Origin: Ischnura elegans
Lineage: Eukaryota; Arthropoda; Insecta; Odonata; Coenagrionidae
Length of the DNA stretch: 64,000 nt
NCBI RefSeq assembly: GCF_921293095.1
Contig: NC_060254.1
Coordinates: forward strand, 57,830,069-57,894,068
Direction of reading: 5' to 3'
Part shown: piece after piece, positions 45,201 through 55,461 of the stretch
Position numbering within the stretch: the stretch's first letter is position 1
Layout: every line of letters begins with the position of its first letter
Notes under the pieces: model-generated
The model's input: the letters and a program-made list of their open reading frames with translations, nothing else
The model's database searches: none
Told to the model about the DNA's origin: nothing
Position numbers and translations under genes: made by a program

Positions 45201-47379
45201 ATGGGGAGTTCAGGAAACATTTGGAAAAATAACAAGCCTGAAAATGAAAAAAATACACCATTTTGGCACTTAAAATTTAACTTTAAGCAGATGCAGTTAT
45301 CACATAACAAATCCAGAAAAGATTTTTAAATAATTTTTTGATTTCTCTGAGGCTTTAGGGGGAGGGGGTAGAAACAATCCTCATCCCACCTTAGTTGCGC
45401 CACTGGCGCTTGGATCATTTTTATAGACTTATATTTCTTGTTTTACAACTCTATAATCGCGAGTTGAAAAAAATACACGCGCGCGCATTCGCTGACCATG
45501 ACGATAAGGTTCCATAAATAAGGATCGTCGATGCTATCAAGCGACATGATAAGCGTTCCCACGATGACTCAAACAAAATACGACAGGAGGGGACTGTGGT
45601 CCGAAATTAAGGAGATAAGAAGATAATAGAGGGAGTTTTATCATCAACCGCTCTCTCATAGCCATATCCTAGTCACCTTCGTCAGATTATCATTCCACTC
45701 AATCCAAGTGACATCGAAATGAAACAATTTCAAGAGCATAAAAAGACGTCACTAGATGAGTATGTCAGACGTCCTTACTGCCCACAAAATTCCCAAAAAA
45801 ATCAATTCATCAACCAATTAGTCAGTCATTTTAAGTACAGACTTGGGGCAGCTAATGATACATGATAGACATTTGGAACTATGATAGTGCTGTTCTAACT
45901 ACACATAAACTGTCTCATCACGTAACTCTTCTAGAAGTCTATAATAAGTATTTCAACTCCTTCTTGTTTAAGTAATTATAATTGTTCATTACTAAAATGA
46001 GACATTGCAATATTTCCACTATTCCCACTTTCTATACGTGGAAATACATATTGCAATGTCTCATTTTAATAATATTACGAACTTCTACTACATCGTACCT
46101 AACATCATACAAGATATATGATTGTTCAATTTTTTGATCGCGTTTTAATTTTAAAATATTAAAAAGAGAGGAAAAAACAAAAAATTCTACTTGAATAGAA
46201 AATGAAATAGAATTATTAATATTATAAGAGGAAAAAAGAAATAATTTGTGAAAGATAATGCTTGTTTATGTCAAAAAAGTTAAAAAAAAATGAAACTGTA
46301 ATTAACCCAAATTATTAATATACATGAATGCCATGAGAAAATAGAAATCAAAGTCTGTTAATTTTCCTAACTTAAAATGGAACTCTATACAAGGTAAATG
46401 CCTCAAACATTCAGTGCACCACGAAATCATCTTGGAGGAGCATAGACACGGGAGAAGATGGCAACCAGATAAAAGAAGAGGAAGATTAGCACGAGCGGAA
46501 ACCACACGGCATTCCGAAAAATAAAAAAGAAAGCGTAGAATTCTTTCCACATACAAGCTTCGTTGAAGAGGAAGCGATTTTTGGAGAGGGAGACGATGGG
46601 ATCACTTGGGAGGATCGGAGAATGGAACGAACGGTCGATGCAGATATCGGTCGCTATCTCCAGAGAGCGAGGGATGATAAAGGCACACGGGAGATAATAT
46701 GACGCCTCGGAACGACAGAAAGAAACTTCGACTGCTGAAAAGCCTCCATCGAACACGAGCTTGGATTTTCTATTGATAAACTTTTCTTTTCATCCCAAAA
46801 TTTGCTTCATATTTTTTACTCGAGGACTTTTTCACCTCGCTAATCTAGAAAAAAAACAGCTTATAATTGGGTGTAAATTTACATCATGGATAAAATTCGC
46901 CAAGGAAAAAATATTTTCGCTTAGCCAGGATTCGCACCTGGATCTCCTGATTAACAGTCAGATATTCTACCAGTTTTACCACCAATTGATGACGTATACC
47001 GGTTTAGCCAAATGATTTTTCACGGCTAATTTCTTCCTCGGTGTAAAAATATTGCACTTTGTAAGGTTCACACTATGTATGTATGTTTAATGTACACAAT
47101 CCAGGGTTCTCGACCACAGTATATGTCACTGTCATATGAATTTTTTATTTACCATTCGCAAGTGATCAATTTCTCGTACCTCCGCGTTTCAAAATGCAAT
47201 TGTTAAACGATTCTTAAACATTCCATTCTTCATTATAAAACATAAGTGAACTCCACACTTACATCAATGTAAACAGACTCGGATTTCGGTATTTCATTAC
47301 AATTTTCTGAGTCTATTCCCTCCACGTTTTCTTCCTTCGACAAGGCGCTCTGGCTCCATGGACATGTGAAAATTAGCAT
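30213..47379 (-). CDS. small putative PP1-binding protein (taperin/phostensin-like region)
   Basis: Three exons modelled on the minus strand. 47263-47379 starts MLIFTCPWSQ and ends ESVYID before GTAAGT. 35757-35928 contains PRITFNDEATKTFEYPSE, then a Pro/Ser/Thr-rich stretch. 30213-30430 contains GGSLSSYTPSKIQIGADF, an acidic patch and ends ETAADLLF-TGA. Phases agree (0, then 1), giving 507 bp and 168 aa. RITF fits the RVxF protein phosphatase 1 docking consensus, and the following FEYPSE recalls the taperin/phostensin PP1-binding region; this family call is from memory. No transmembrane segment; largely disordered. The last two exons are well supported by splice sites. The first exon, 11 kb upstream, is inferred, and further exons may be missing. 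Confidence 0.6.
32565..32804. mobile_element. hAT-type MITE, G-rich
   Basis: 240 bp, ends CAGAGGTGTAGCCAGG and CACTACGTCACTG. The flanking octamers TGTCTTCC and TTTCTTCC match at 7 of 8 positions. Internal G-runs. In the large intron of the PP1-docking-protein gene. Confidence 0.75.
32836..33033 (+). other. unidentified short frame
   Basis: Open for 65 residues including SRLVRTAYRNIHLTAKCLL and DYSLENFRSLIHDPKRASEL, with protein-like composition. It is opposite in orientation to the surrounding gene and has no convincing splice context. It may be a fragment of a captured gene or mobile element. I do not recognise it. Confidence 0.25.
33587..35274. other. intronic, nothing recognised
   Basis: AT-rich intron sequence of the PP1-docking-protein gene; no coding or repeat structure recognised. 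Confidence 0.4.
35278..35640 (+). mobile_element. 3' end of a Jockey/CR1-like LINE
   Basis: A 113-residue frame with FLFKLLNNFIICPTLLQAIHF, then FSGAYYHSPTAKMKHEANEL and a terminal hydrophobic segment. This is the pattern of the extreme C-terminus of insect Jockey/CR1-type ORF2 proteins. A short simple tail (TTGATTGATTG) follows. 5'-truncated; opposite to the host gene and in its intron. Confidence 0.65.
37060..37312. repeat. G-tract interspersed repeat (hAT-like)
   Basis: Shares GTATTGCATACCC, AGGCCCTCC and CCAGAAAA with the 15.3 kb copy. Ends in a C-tract followed by CGCTGCGCCACTA, like the right termini of the hAT MITEs at 42.3 and 45.4 kb. Confidence 0.5.
37967..38644. mobile_element. 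MITE with ATAGGGTGGTTTCC termini
   Basis: 678 bp. Left ATAGGGTGGTTTCCT and right GGAAACTACCCTAT form short inverted ends. Contains two CRE-like TGACGTCA palindromes (near 38163 and 38455). Truncated copies at 23050-23325 and 56029-56125. No transposase frame. Confidence 0.75.
38646..38705 (+). mobile_element. short LINE fragment
   Basis: Encodes RMMKIKWADRVRNEKV, matching the C-terminal block of the LINE frame at 51.7 kb. It abuts the right end of the 37.97-38.64 kb MITE. Confidence 0.6.
38710..40310. other. intronic, nothing recognised
   Basis: One minus-strand frame of 94 residues at 39979-40263 has no recognisable domain; no other signal. Confidence 0.35.
40317..40550. mobile_element. 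PIF/Harbinger-like MITE, copy 1
   Basis: 234 bp. Ends AGGCCTGTTTACAC and GTGTAAACAGGCCT are inverted repeats, flanked by TAA on both sides (40314-40316 and 40551-40553). A 3-bp TWA duplication is characteristic of PIF/Harbinger. Non-coding. Confidence 0.8.
41290..41560 (+). other. unidentified frame with downstream AATAAA
   Basis: An open frame from about 41290 to 41538 encodes LLKTLNRAVPENPKLTSTGQ, then a lysine-rich tail, ending before TTAAATAAA near 41550. Could be the 3' terminus of a retroposed or mobile sequence. Not recognised. Confidence 0.25.
41570..41745 (+). repeat. interspersed repeat, copy 1 (inverted partner at 44.4 kb)
   Basis: Shares TATTTTCTC, a TTTTTT-rich stretch, CTTTTTTTGC and TTGGTTCGATTGGATTCC with the reverse complement of 44430-44590. 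Family unknown. Confidence 0.55.
42051..42329. mobile_element. hAT-type MITE with exact 8-bp target duplication
   Basis: 279 bp. Left GGTGTAACTACGG, right CCTAGTTACGCCACT, internal G- and C-runs. Flanked by AAGTCTTT on both sides (42043-42050 and 42330-42337). Confidence 0.85.
42385..42540 (-). repeat. tRNA-Gly-derived SINE (family B)
   Basis: Minus strand: TTAGTGGCGGTGGGGTAGAG, CTTGCCTGCC anticodon arm, GGGTTCGAGTACC B box, then the body shared with 11.2 and 44.3 kb. Confidence 0.7.
42981..43322 (+). mobile_element. retroposon 3' part with ATAG-rich tail
   Basis: Begins CTAGCAGGCCACCCGGCGTA, ends GGACAGACAAACATATAACT followed by TATAGATAGATGAGA. The layout resembles 5'-truncated RTE-like retroposons. 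The clade is from memory and uncertain. Confidence 0.45.
43440..43795 (+). mobile_element. LINE reverse transcriptase C-terminal fragment (Jockey/CR1-like)
   Basis: Frame contains EEAKYLGV, DRCYFALIRTNLEYAESIWD and, after one stop, LNKIQRKAAL. This matches the conserved block after the RT domain in Jockey/CR1 LINEs (YLGV...LVRP.LEYAS.VWDP...KIQRKAAR). Short and decayed. Confidence 0.75.
44251..44430 (+). repeat. tRNA-Gly-derived SINE (family B), best-preserved head
   Basis: CTCGGTGGCGGCAGGGTAAA, then CTCGCCTGCC, the anticodon arm of tRNA-Gly(GCC), and GGATTCGAGTCCC as B box, followed by the family body. The mismatched acceptor stem excludes a functional tRNA. Confidence 0.75.
44430..44590 (-). 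repeat. interspersed repeat, copy 2
   Basis: Reverse-complement partner of 41570-41745, sharing TGGTTCGATTGGATTCC and CTTTTTTTGC. Confidence 0.55.
45102..45405. mobile_element. hAT-type MITE
   Basis: 304 bp, ends CAGTGGCGTGACTAAG and CTTAGTTGCGCCACTG. Flanking GTGCTTGG and GCGCTTGG match at 7 of 8 positions. Long internal G-runs. Confidence 0.82.
45994..46067. other. 74-nt hairpin with a perfect 20-bp stem
   Basis: AAAATGAGACATTGCAATAT (45994-46013) pairs exactly with 46048-46067. After a 4-nt bulge, TTCCAC pairs GTGGAA around an 18-nt loop. The size suits a pre-microRNA, but no known family was recognised and a decayed palindromic repeat is equally possible. Confidence 0.4.
46890..46984 (-). 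repeat. tRNA-Asn-like SINE (family A)
   Basis: Minus strand: TGGTGGTAAAACTGGTAGAA, anticodon arm GACTGTTAATC (GTT, Asn-like), CAGGAGATCCAGGTGCGAAT B-box region, then a tail GCTAAGCGAAAATATTTTTT. A SINE, not a tRNA gene: the acceptor stem does not pair. Confidence 0.65.
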
Positions 47380-48039
47380 TTTTTAAAGTTTGTCTTATTG
47401 TATCTTCACACATCAGCTTATGATTACTCCCGCATTTATGCGAAGTAATTTGCTTAGAGTACTACTTACTGCTACCTATTTACTAACTAAACTATTACTT
47501 TAAGTAGGTACTATACGATAAGGTTGAGACTGCTTTTCGAGGTGCGACCATCGACGCTCACTTCCTAAGTTGCTCAATATCAAAAAGAAATGATTTAACA
47601 CACCCGATATAAAACTATTTTCTATCAATCAGTCTCCACAAGGAAAAGCTTACTCTCTGAATTCAGCCAACTGCTGCGTCAATAGATTGCGCATACCTGC
47701 CCATTGGGAGAGATAAAATGATATTGGAGGTATGAGCTATCGCCAATATTATGAAATACAGGCCTTGTCCACGGACTAAGTTTAGTGAGTAGATAAGAGG
47801 AGCGATCAATACTTCCAATTACGCTGATATTTTTTTCGAGGTCATGGTTTCCTTGCTAATTAACATCATCAGATAATACCCGGAAGCTCATTTGATGGTC
47901 TTGTAGAAGAAAATCACAATGTTGTAGTGAGTAAAGTTTTGAGACAGCTTTTATTGCTTCCTATATTATAGTTTTTAGGGTGTTGCCTCCAAATCTGAGT
48001 TTTTCAGCGAATTTTCGGGACGCAAAGTAACATAAAATT

Positions 48040-48300
48040 GCAAAATATTTATAAACTGTCATTCGAATTTCTCATTTACCGTTCGCAGTTGATCAACTTC
48101 TCCCATCTTCGCGATTCGAAATAAATTTCAAAATATTTCCTACAAATATCATTCTACATAATAAAACATTTGCAAACTCCACACTTATATTAATGTAAAC
48201 CGACTCGGGTTTGGGCCGCTCATTACAATATTCTTGGTCTATTCCCTCTAAATGTTTTCCGTAGACAAACCGCACTAGCCCGAGGCCATATGAAAGCCAA
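48040..48300 (-). pseudogene. decayed duplicate of the first exon at 47263-47379
   Basis: 47130-47380 and about 48056-48300 are a direct duplication about 0.9 kb apart. On the minus strand the exon copy reads EGIDQEYCNERPKPESVYIN where the intact exon has EGIDSENCNEIPKSESVYID. The donor is ATAAGT instead of GTAAGT, and the upstream start codon region is not conserved. It is therefore unlikely to be spliced as a normal first exon. Confidence 0.6.
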
Positions 48301-48823
48301 TAGCCACAATAGTCAATCCACCCGAAATATTCTAATACTATGGCAACCCGGTGTGAAACAGACAGAATATTTCGCTAAAACTGAGCGCACACGTGTTCTC
48401 ATGTGAATTTCGAGGTGTCCTTTCCGCCCCAATTGCGCATATCATGATGGGCGAGCACACCAGCGCCACCCTCTATCAGGTGCGGCGGATCGCGGAAGTC
48501 GGTCGACGGGAACCACTCAAAAAGGGGGCTCTAATATGAGAGGGAAGCGATCCCCCCCTCCCACCCGCACGCCGGAAGAGATTTGACACGATTCCCGTTC
48601 GTTTCCACAGGGCCACACACACTAACCGTACACTACACCAATTTTTCTGTACACCACTTTTTATTTCATCCGATACATAGATGGATGGACAGAATGATGT
48701 GGAGAAGAATATCGAAAAATGAAAATGGCAATGGGTAGGTGTAACCACCCTCAACCATAAATAAGATAAAAACTAAGTATGAAAACTAGGACAAAGGAGG
48801 AGGGAAGAGGTACAGACTGACGA

Positions 48824-48975
48824 GGAAGGTTAATCGGGATTTCCACCGGGTCAGGTTCTCCATCACGGCCGACGTTTCGATAAACGAGTCGTACATCGTC
48901 ATCAGGGCATGCCCTGATCGAAACGTCAGCCGTGATGGAGGGCCTGACCCGGCTGGGAATCCCGAGTAACCTTCC
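48824..48975. repeat. inverted pair of PLE-type 3' ends
   Basis: Arms of about 65 bp share TCCATCACGGCCGACGTTTC and GGGTCAGG and meet at CAGGGCATGCCCTG. The left arm retains, on the minus strand, CCTGATGACGATG, a loop, then ATCGAAACGTCGG, which is the CTGAnGA-stem-GAAAC layout of PLE terminal motifs. The right arm lacks the stem-loop insert. Confidence 0.6.
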
Positions 48976-49613
48976 ATGATACAACACGCCAGGAAAGTCT
49001 GAGATCTTCTTTAAGTGAAGACTAACTTAAAACTAAAGGAACAATAAGAAGAGGAGAATGAAACCAACAATCAGGGAAGACTATTAACCAGGCATGGTGC
49101 GAGCCTGTAAGAAATCGTCATTTGAATTTCCCAGGCAAGAGATACTTCTCTTTCAATTTCACGTTAATAAGAATTACATACGAGGAATCTTAAGTAGGCG
49201 ATTGAAAAAAATTATTAGGAGAACATTTCATCGGAACTTTTATCCGGAATACATGAATTGAATGCAATGAATTAAATGACAATGTGGCGCTAACGATGAT
49301 ACCACCAGAAAAATCGTGGGTGGAAGTATTCGATATGCAATGTTAACGGATAATGTTGAGGATGATTGACCGAGTGCTAAGATGGATCACAAGAAAGACG
49401 AGTTGGACGAAAACTTGAAGACCATGACACCTCAACTTAATCAAATCATTGCTTCATATTTTTACTCAAGGACTTTTTCACCTCGCTAATCTAGAGAATT
49501 AAAAAGGAAAATAAAAATAGTAAAAAAACAGCTTGTAATTGGGTATAAATTGACATCGGCCACATAAGGAGGGTCGATGGTTTGATGAAATCAATCGCAG
49601 TAGTAGTGCATAA

Positions 49614-49847
49614 AGGCCGTTTTACACGGTACACGGAATTGCGCAGTCTGACGTACGTGTGAAGGCGCAATCAAAATTGCGTCCTGTAAAGCGGTGAATT
49701 GCTAGAACACATGCGAGAATGCGTAGATGCGAGAGGGCAAAATAGCCCCTGTTCTAATTTCGTTCATGCATTCGCGCAATTCCACGCCATTTTAGAAATT
49801 AATGCAGCTCTAACCTGCGCAATTCCGTGTACCGTGTAAAACGGCCT
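49614..49847. mobile_element. PIF/Harbinger-like MITE, copy 2
   Basis: 234 bp, identical in length to the copy at 40.3 kb. Ends AGGCCGTTTTACACGGTACA and its reverse complement; the inverted repeat extends for over 30 bp. Flanked by TAA on both sides (49611-49613 and 49848-49850). Confidence 0.85.
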
Positions 49848-51349
49848 TAACAACAAGGGCAGAGGGCCTCGGATAAATTAAATGCTCACAGAAAGCTGAG
49901 TGACGAGCCGCGTCAAACCAATATTGGGATTGTAGACCGATTCCGATTGAAAGTAAAGGAAAATGTTCCCACAAATCTCTACTCAAAACATAAAAACCCT
50001 CACCTCGCCACCATCTCCATTTTCTGAAAATGCCATATTATTTCATCCGCTGGAGTTCCGTTCAAAGAGGTAATTTCTCCTACAACTAGCAATTTCAAAA
50101 TTCAAAATCCCTACGTAGAAATGAATTAAATGACAGACGGCTTTTCACAGCATTAAAGTCCACTTAAAACATTATGACATAAGTAGTTTCTGCGTGGAAT
50201 TGACTAACGCATTGACTAAATCTGGTCAATATTTTCTTTAGATTTCAAACATCGGAATCCATTTTCACATTCTACTTAACTTTGGAACGAACGTGGATAA
50301 TCGCCCAATCCGTCAAATTATATCACGGTAGTAATAAGATTCAAGAATTCAAATCACCTTATATTTCCCTCAATCTTCCCCCCGAATAAATTCTTCATTT
50401 TCCTTGGCTTGTAAACTATCTCCTTACCATTGTTACGTAACAATTTTGAAAATAAAGTGTCAATGAAATACAAAATTCTTTTAGTAATATGTTCTTTTTA
50501 AAGCAAATTTATTTTCCAATGAACAAAGAGAACAAAGAGAAAAACAGTAACTTATGAACTCCCTTTCATCAAAGAAAATATCAAAAAACGCAAGCTCCCA
50601 GCCATTCAACAGCACCGCGGTATTTTTTATTCGCGCGTAGCACCTTATATTTCCCTCGACGCCATAGACGAGACACCCTGGCAATTCCTTTGTTTCAGCT
50701 AAGCATTTCAAATCCCCTGATTACCCTGACCGGTAAAAATACAGTATATAGTGTATACTTAGATAAGTGAAATCCTGCCCTCTTGCTTTTTGTTGAGGGG
50801 AAAACATGTTGATTAATCCAATGAGCACCTCATGGATTTCAATGAGGTTAAAAAATGTTTAATAATGAAGATTTTAATTTGCAGGAAATGCACAGCAATT
50901 CAATATTTAATCGACACGTTAACGAGAAATTTATCACCTTTGAATGGTAAATAATAAATTCAAATGACAGTTTATACATATTTTGCAAAGAAAAAAATGG
51001 TAGGCATCGCATAAAGCGAACTGTTTCTTTTCCTCTAGAGCGCAAAACCCTATTCTGGAATAGGTTACGAGTGTTGTGCGGTGGTTTCTGGCTATATATG
51101 CTCGCGTCCCCTTTCCATTCGTCCGTTCCAGATCCTTGGACTCAAAATACTAAAGAGGGCGTCCGACGAGGCACGCTTTTGAATGCAATGGAGCAGTGAC
51201 TCACTCGTGCCCAAACGAGCGAGGAAGAAGCGATGACTCTAGTTTAGCTAAGGATCAAAGTACCACAAATCGTAGAATTGCACTGAACGTTCATCGGAGG
51301 AAGGAGGAGCTGCGTGCAAGAGTGAGCTCACATCAACTGGGTTATTCTG

Positions 51350-51760
51350 TAATTGAAAATCAACAAAAAGAAGACTAAGATATTAGTATGCAGCAAAAAA
51401 GACGAGGCTAAGACAAACATTAACCTAGGAAAGAAAACTCTCGAAGAGGTGAAAGAGTTTTCTTGCCTAGGAAGCCGAATTACCAACGATGGACGAAGCA
51501 AGAAAGAAACAGTCAGTAGAATAGCGGATGCTAAGATGGCTTTCTACAAAAAGAATAATCTTCTTGCAGCTGAGAATACAAGCATAGAAGTAAAGAGACA
51601 ATTCATATGGACTATGTTCCTCTATGGAAGCGAGGCTTGGGCGTTGATAGCAGCAGAGGAGTCAAGAGTGGAAGCATTCGAAATGTGGTGCTACCGAAGA
51701 ATGATGAAGATAAAAATGGATTGACCGTGTAAGTAACGAGGAAGTGCTAAGAAAAGAGAA
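51350..51760 (+). mobile_element. LINE ORF2 C-terminal fragment
   Basis: A 123-residue frame with KTKILVCSK, EFSCLGSRITNDGRSKKE, FLYGSEAWALIAAEESRVEA and FEMWCYRRMMKIKMD. This is the conserved region following the RT domain in a common insect LINE group. The reading continues, after a frame change, into DRVSNEEVL. 5' part missing. Confidence 0.8.
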
Positions 51761-53279
51761 ATCCTAGGATTGCTGACTAATGATGATGACCGAGATTATG
51801 CTCAAATTCAGATGGCGTCACAGATTTAGCTACATACAGGCAATTTTTGGGAGTTCGATTAATTCTGAATCACACCATCGATTTTTCCATCCCTTTCCAG
51901 GGACAGTTCCAGCAATAGCTCCAATGATGATTATTAGAGGGAGGGTGTTCATGAGAACTCTCATTGAACCCACGCGAAAATAATCTGAACACGCCAAAAT
52001 ACGTGAAAGGATAGGAAGTAAGAGCGGTTTTCGTATTATGCACATGCGACCAAGATTGAACTGGAAAGAGCTCCCCGATGTTTGGTTCCAAGTTCACACG
52101 AATACGCAAATGTTTTATTTCTAACTTTCAAAGCAAATTCATCAGGGCTGGCGTAAAGGCTTCGTTTACAGTTGTGGTTTCCTGTAGAATGTTTATAAAT
52201 ACGCGAACCACCTACCCTCAAATTAAATCCAGTACAGACCATCCCACTAAAACTCCTATCAGCAATAAGCGTACCCATTTCACAGAGCCATAACCTAATG
52301 GTCCAGTCACTGAAACTGAGAATTATAAGAAACCTCCGAATTACTCGAAACTATACGAATTGAATTGAAATTTTGTACGCAGTTGGGGAATGTGTCGACG
52401 AACATCGGTGACATGACGCTGATTGAAGCTTCTTCCCCGTTATCGTGGGTGACATTTTTTTCTAAGTAGCCTCGGAAACGTATATTAGAGGACCAAAAAG
52501 GTAGTATGCTGTTTCTTGATAATCACGACTTTTTTTTAGCTATTTACGATTGAAAACTCAGAATTTGCATGGGGATACCCACGTTGACAACCCGTTTTCC
52601 GCGATTAACTAAAAAACTGAGCGTACAATAAAAAAAGATGCGATGACAAAAAAGTACCTCATTCAACAGCTAAGGGATACTTTTTTGACAATTGATTTGA
52701 ATAATTGAAGTGAAAGAAAGATATATATGGTGATAGGGAACTTTTTGAAGAATACTCGAATCGATGTACTCGACGTCAAATAACAGAAAAAGGATAGATA
52801 TTACGGGTTAAATGAATACGAAGTTTTTTTTAGTGCTTAAAAGACCTTTCAAAGGAGCACTTATATAAGTCTGCGGTGAAAAATATTTAATCCATCGACA
52901 TTGCAGCCACTCCGTAGTTTGGTAAGCATTCCAGTCAACTACAAAAAGAGTTCGCTCACATCACGATGAAGTCACTCTCACTATTAAAGGACTGGCGATT
53001 TTCTATTCGCATGAAGGCGAGTGGATGTAACGAGTGAAAAACGGTCTTTGCCACTGACCCAGAATCGACGTATGGAAAGAGGGCTGCTGCCGTCGTAGAG
53101 GCGAGATTGAAGAATTCTCAGCAGGCAAAAGCAGTCCATGCACAAAACCTAATCTCCGATCTCAAACCGTCATCGAGGAGTTTCAACGTCAGCATGGGAT
53201 CTGAAACTATTTCGCAATGAACGATAGTAATGTTCTGAGTCGGGTGAGACCCACTGCGCTACAGATGCAGTTAATGTGT

Positions 53280-53350
53280 GTCTACATCTACATCTCATCC
53301 TGCAAGCCGCCTACTGAGGTATTTGGCAGGGGGTGAAATATCACCAACAT
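53280..53350. repeat. TACATCTACATC / CGCAAGCC repeat, copy 1
   Basis: TCTACATCTACATCTCATCC followed by GCAAGCCGCCTA and TTTGGCAGGGGGTG. Shared with 56.17 kb; a LINE-associated motif in several insects (from memory). Confidence 0.5.
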
Positions 53351-53382
53351 TTACCAGATGATTAAAATTTACTTCCACTGAC

Positions 53383-54000
53383 ATGCACTACTGTCGTCGT
53401 CAAAATGATGTGCCGCTGTACTTTGCAAATTTATATCTGGACTTCAGTACATGCCATACTGATGAATAATACGTCATTTTAAAGTAAATTTTATTCTTAA
53501 TTCTAATTCATTTTTTGTTTTATGACAAATTCAAAAACGTAGGCTCGCGAATGCAATAAATCTGCTCACCATATGCTCTGCGCACCATAAAATTAGCCGT
53601 TTTGTCAACTTCATGAACTTTGTAACTCAACTCAGGGAAAACTACTGCGTCTACAAAATTCATCTTCCACAATAGGTTGTGAATATTAATGTAGATTAAT
53701 AAAATGGCTATTGAGTATTTTTAAAACGTATATTTTGTTGTAAAATAATGAAAATGTTTAAACACTATCTAGTCCTACAGTTTACCCCGAAAGAAAAAAT
53801 AAAATTAATACAAACACTACTTAATTTATTTCGCGTGCCTACATTTTTGAATTTTTCATAAAACAAATAATAAGTAAGAATTGAGAATAAAATTTCATTT
53901 AGAATGACGTATCATTCATTGGCATGGCATACACTGAAGACTAGATGTAAATTTGCAAAGTACAGCGGCACATCATTTTGACGCAGACAGTACGCTACGT
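53383..54000. mobile_element. MITE with terminal inverted repeats of about 170 bp
   Basis: The left arm (53383-53555) and right arm (53830-54000) share GTCAAAATGATGTGCCGCTG, GTACTTTGCAAATTTA and TTTGTTTTATGA in inverted order. CTGACA occurs just outside both ends. No coding frame. Confidence 0.75.
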
Positions 54001-54017
54001 CTGACACAATCTACTAT

Positions 54018-54590
54018 TCAAACTTTATGCTTCACGACCCCTTATTATATATATATATTTTTTTTTTTTTTAGATCACGAGATGTGGGTCAATTGTAAAT
54101 ATTATTTATTTTTTCCAAACTTTGCCAACGTTTCGGACATTATATTTGTCCATCCTCAGGGCTATAAAAATGATAATTTATGATACAAAATTAGTTAAAT
54201 ACAGGCAATTTTACAGTTGTTATACATTAAAATACATGGAAATACATATTCAAAATTTACCTTTAAGTCTGATGTTGTTTTTATTTATTTATTTACAATT
54301 TGGTTGCTTGGATTTCTTTCTTTGTTGGTTATGTCATTTATAACCAAATTGTAAATAAATAAATAAAAACAACATCAGACTTAAAGGTAAATTTTGAATA
54401 TGTATTTCCATGTATTTTAATGTATAACAACTGTAAAATTGCCTGTATTTAACTAATTTTGTATCATAAATTATCATTTTTATAGCCCTGAGGATGGACA
54501 AATATAATGTCCGAAACGTTGGCAAAGTTTGGAAAAAATAAATAATATTTACAATTGACCCACATCTCGTGATCTAAAAAAAAAATATAT
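54018..54590. mobile_element. near-perfect palindrome of two PLE-type 3' ends with 12-bp target duplication
   Basis: Two arms of about 265 bp (54051-54318 and 54334-54585) are almost identical in inverted orientation: the 60-residue frames they encode on opposite strands are the same. Each arm, read outward, contains CCCTGAGGATGGAC, a loop, GTCCGAAACGTTGG, then AATAAATAATATTT and an A-run. ACAATCTACTAT occurs at 54006-54017 and 54591-54602, a probable target duplication. Near-identity of the arms implies a recent origin. Confidence 0.8.
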
Positions 54591-55461
54591 ACAATCTACT
54601 ATATCCTAATCATGAAGGCAATCTGCCTATTAACCTAGCACAAGCGAAAGATACTGTTAGAAATACCATAAAATTCAGAAACATACATACACAGGGAATA
54701 CTCGGTTATCAAACTCGGTTATAAACATACAAGAAATACAGAGTAAGCTACACTACCAGCCGGAAATTGTTTAAAAACAAAGTAGGATCTGCTGGCGCAC
54801 TGAGATAATATTTGGAACGAATGGAGGGGGTTTGATTGGGGCGATAATTATTGAGTAACTCATAGAGGGGGAGATGAGCCAACGTGAGATACCTGTGGAA
54901 TTTAACGCGAAACTGGGGAGGTGAGCGAATGAGGTGACCGATAAGATAAATGGATACAACACGATCCTTTCATCTTTGCGACAGTCCTTAGCAAACATGG
55001 ACTCATTTTCCCCAACTCAACTAACGTCGAATATGGCATTGCACGCTGCTAGAATTTAAGAGCTTACACTAAGAACAAAATATGAAAAAATCAGAGCATA
55101 AATAAAAACGTCCATTTGATGAAGTTTTTTATACTAAAAAATCCGTTAGACGTCCCTAATGATGTAAAAAGTTACAAAGCTGTCAATTTCAAATGCGACA
55201 AAATATGTTATAGAATCACAAATAAAAGACTGCATCCGATTGCAAGCCACTTTTTGGCCTTAATAAACTCCAATTATACCAAGAGGAGGATGACACGAAG
55301 TGCGGTTATCGGTAAAAATAGGAACAATTAGAACGGATTTAATTTTTTCTGATATTGATGGGGAGATCGAGATACGGAATTGTGATCGAAAACGTGACTT
55401 TTTAAAAATTAGGTGTGATTTCAGATGACGCATAGAAATTAAGAGAGTAGTTCATGGGGAA

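Noticed and set aside
46919-46984. Candidate tRNA-Asn gene on the minus strand
   Set aside because: It has an Asn-like anticodon arm but no matching acceptor stem, and the tail is shared with other family A SINEs.
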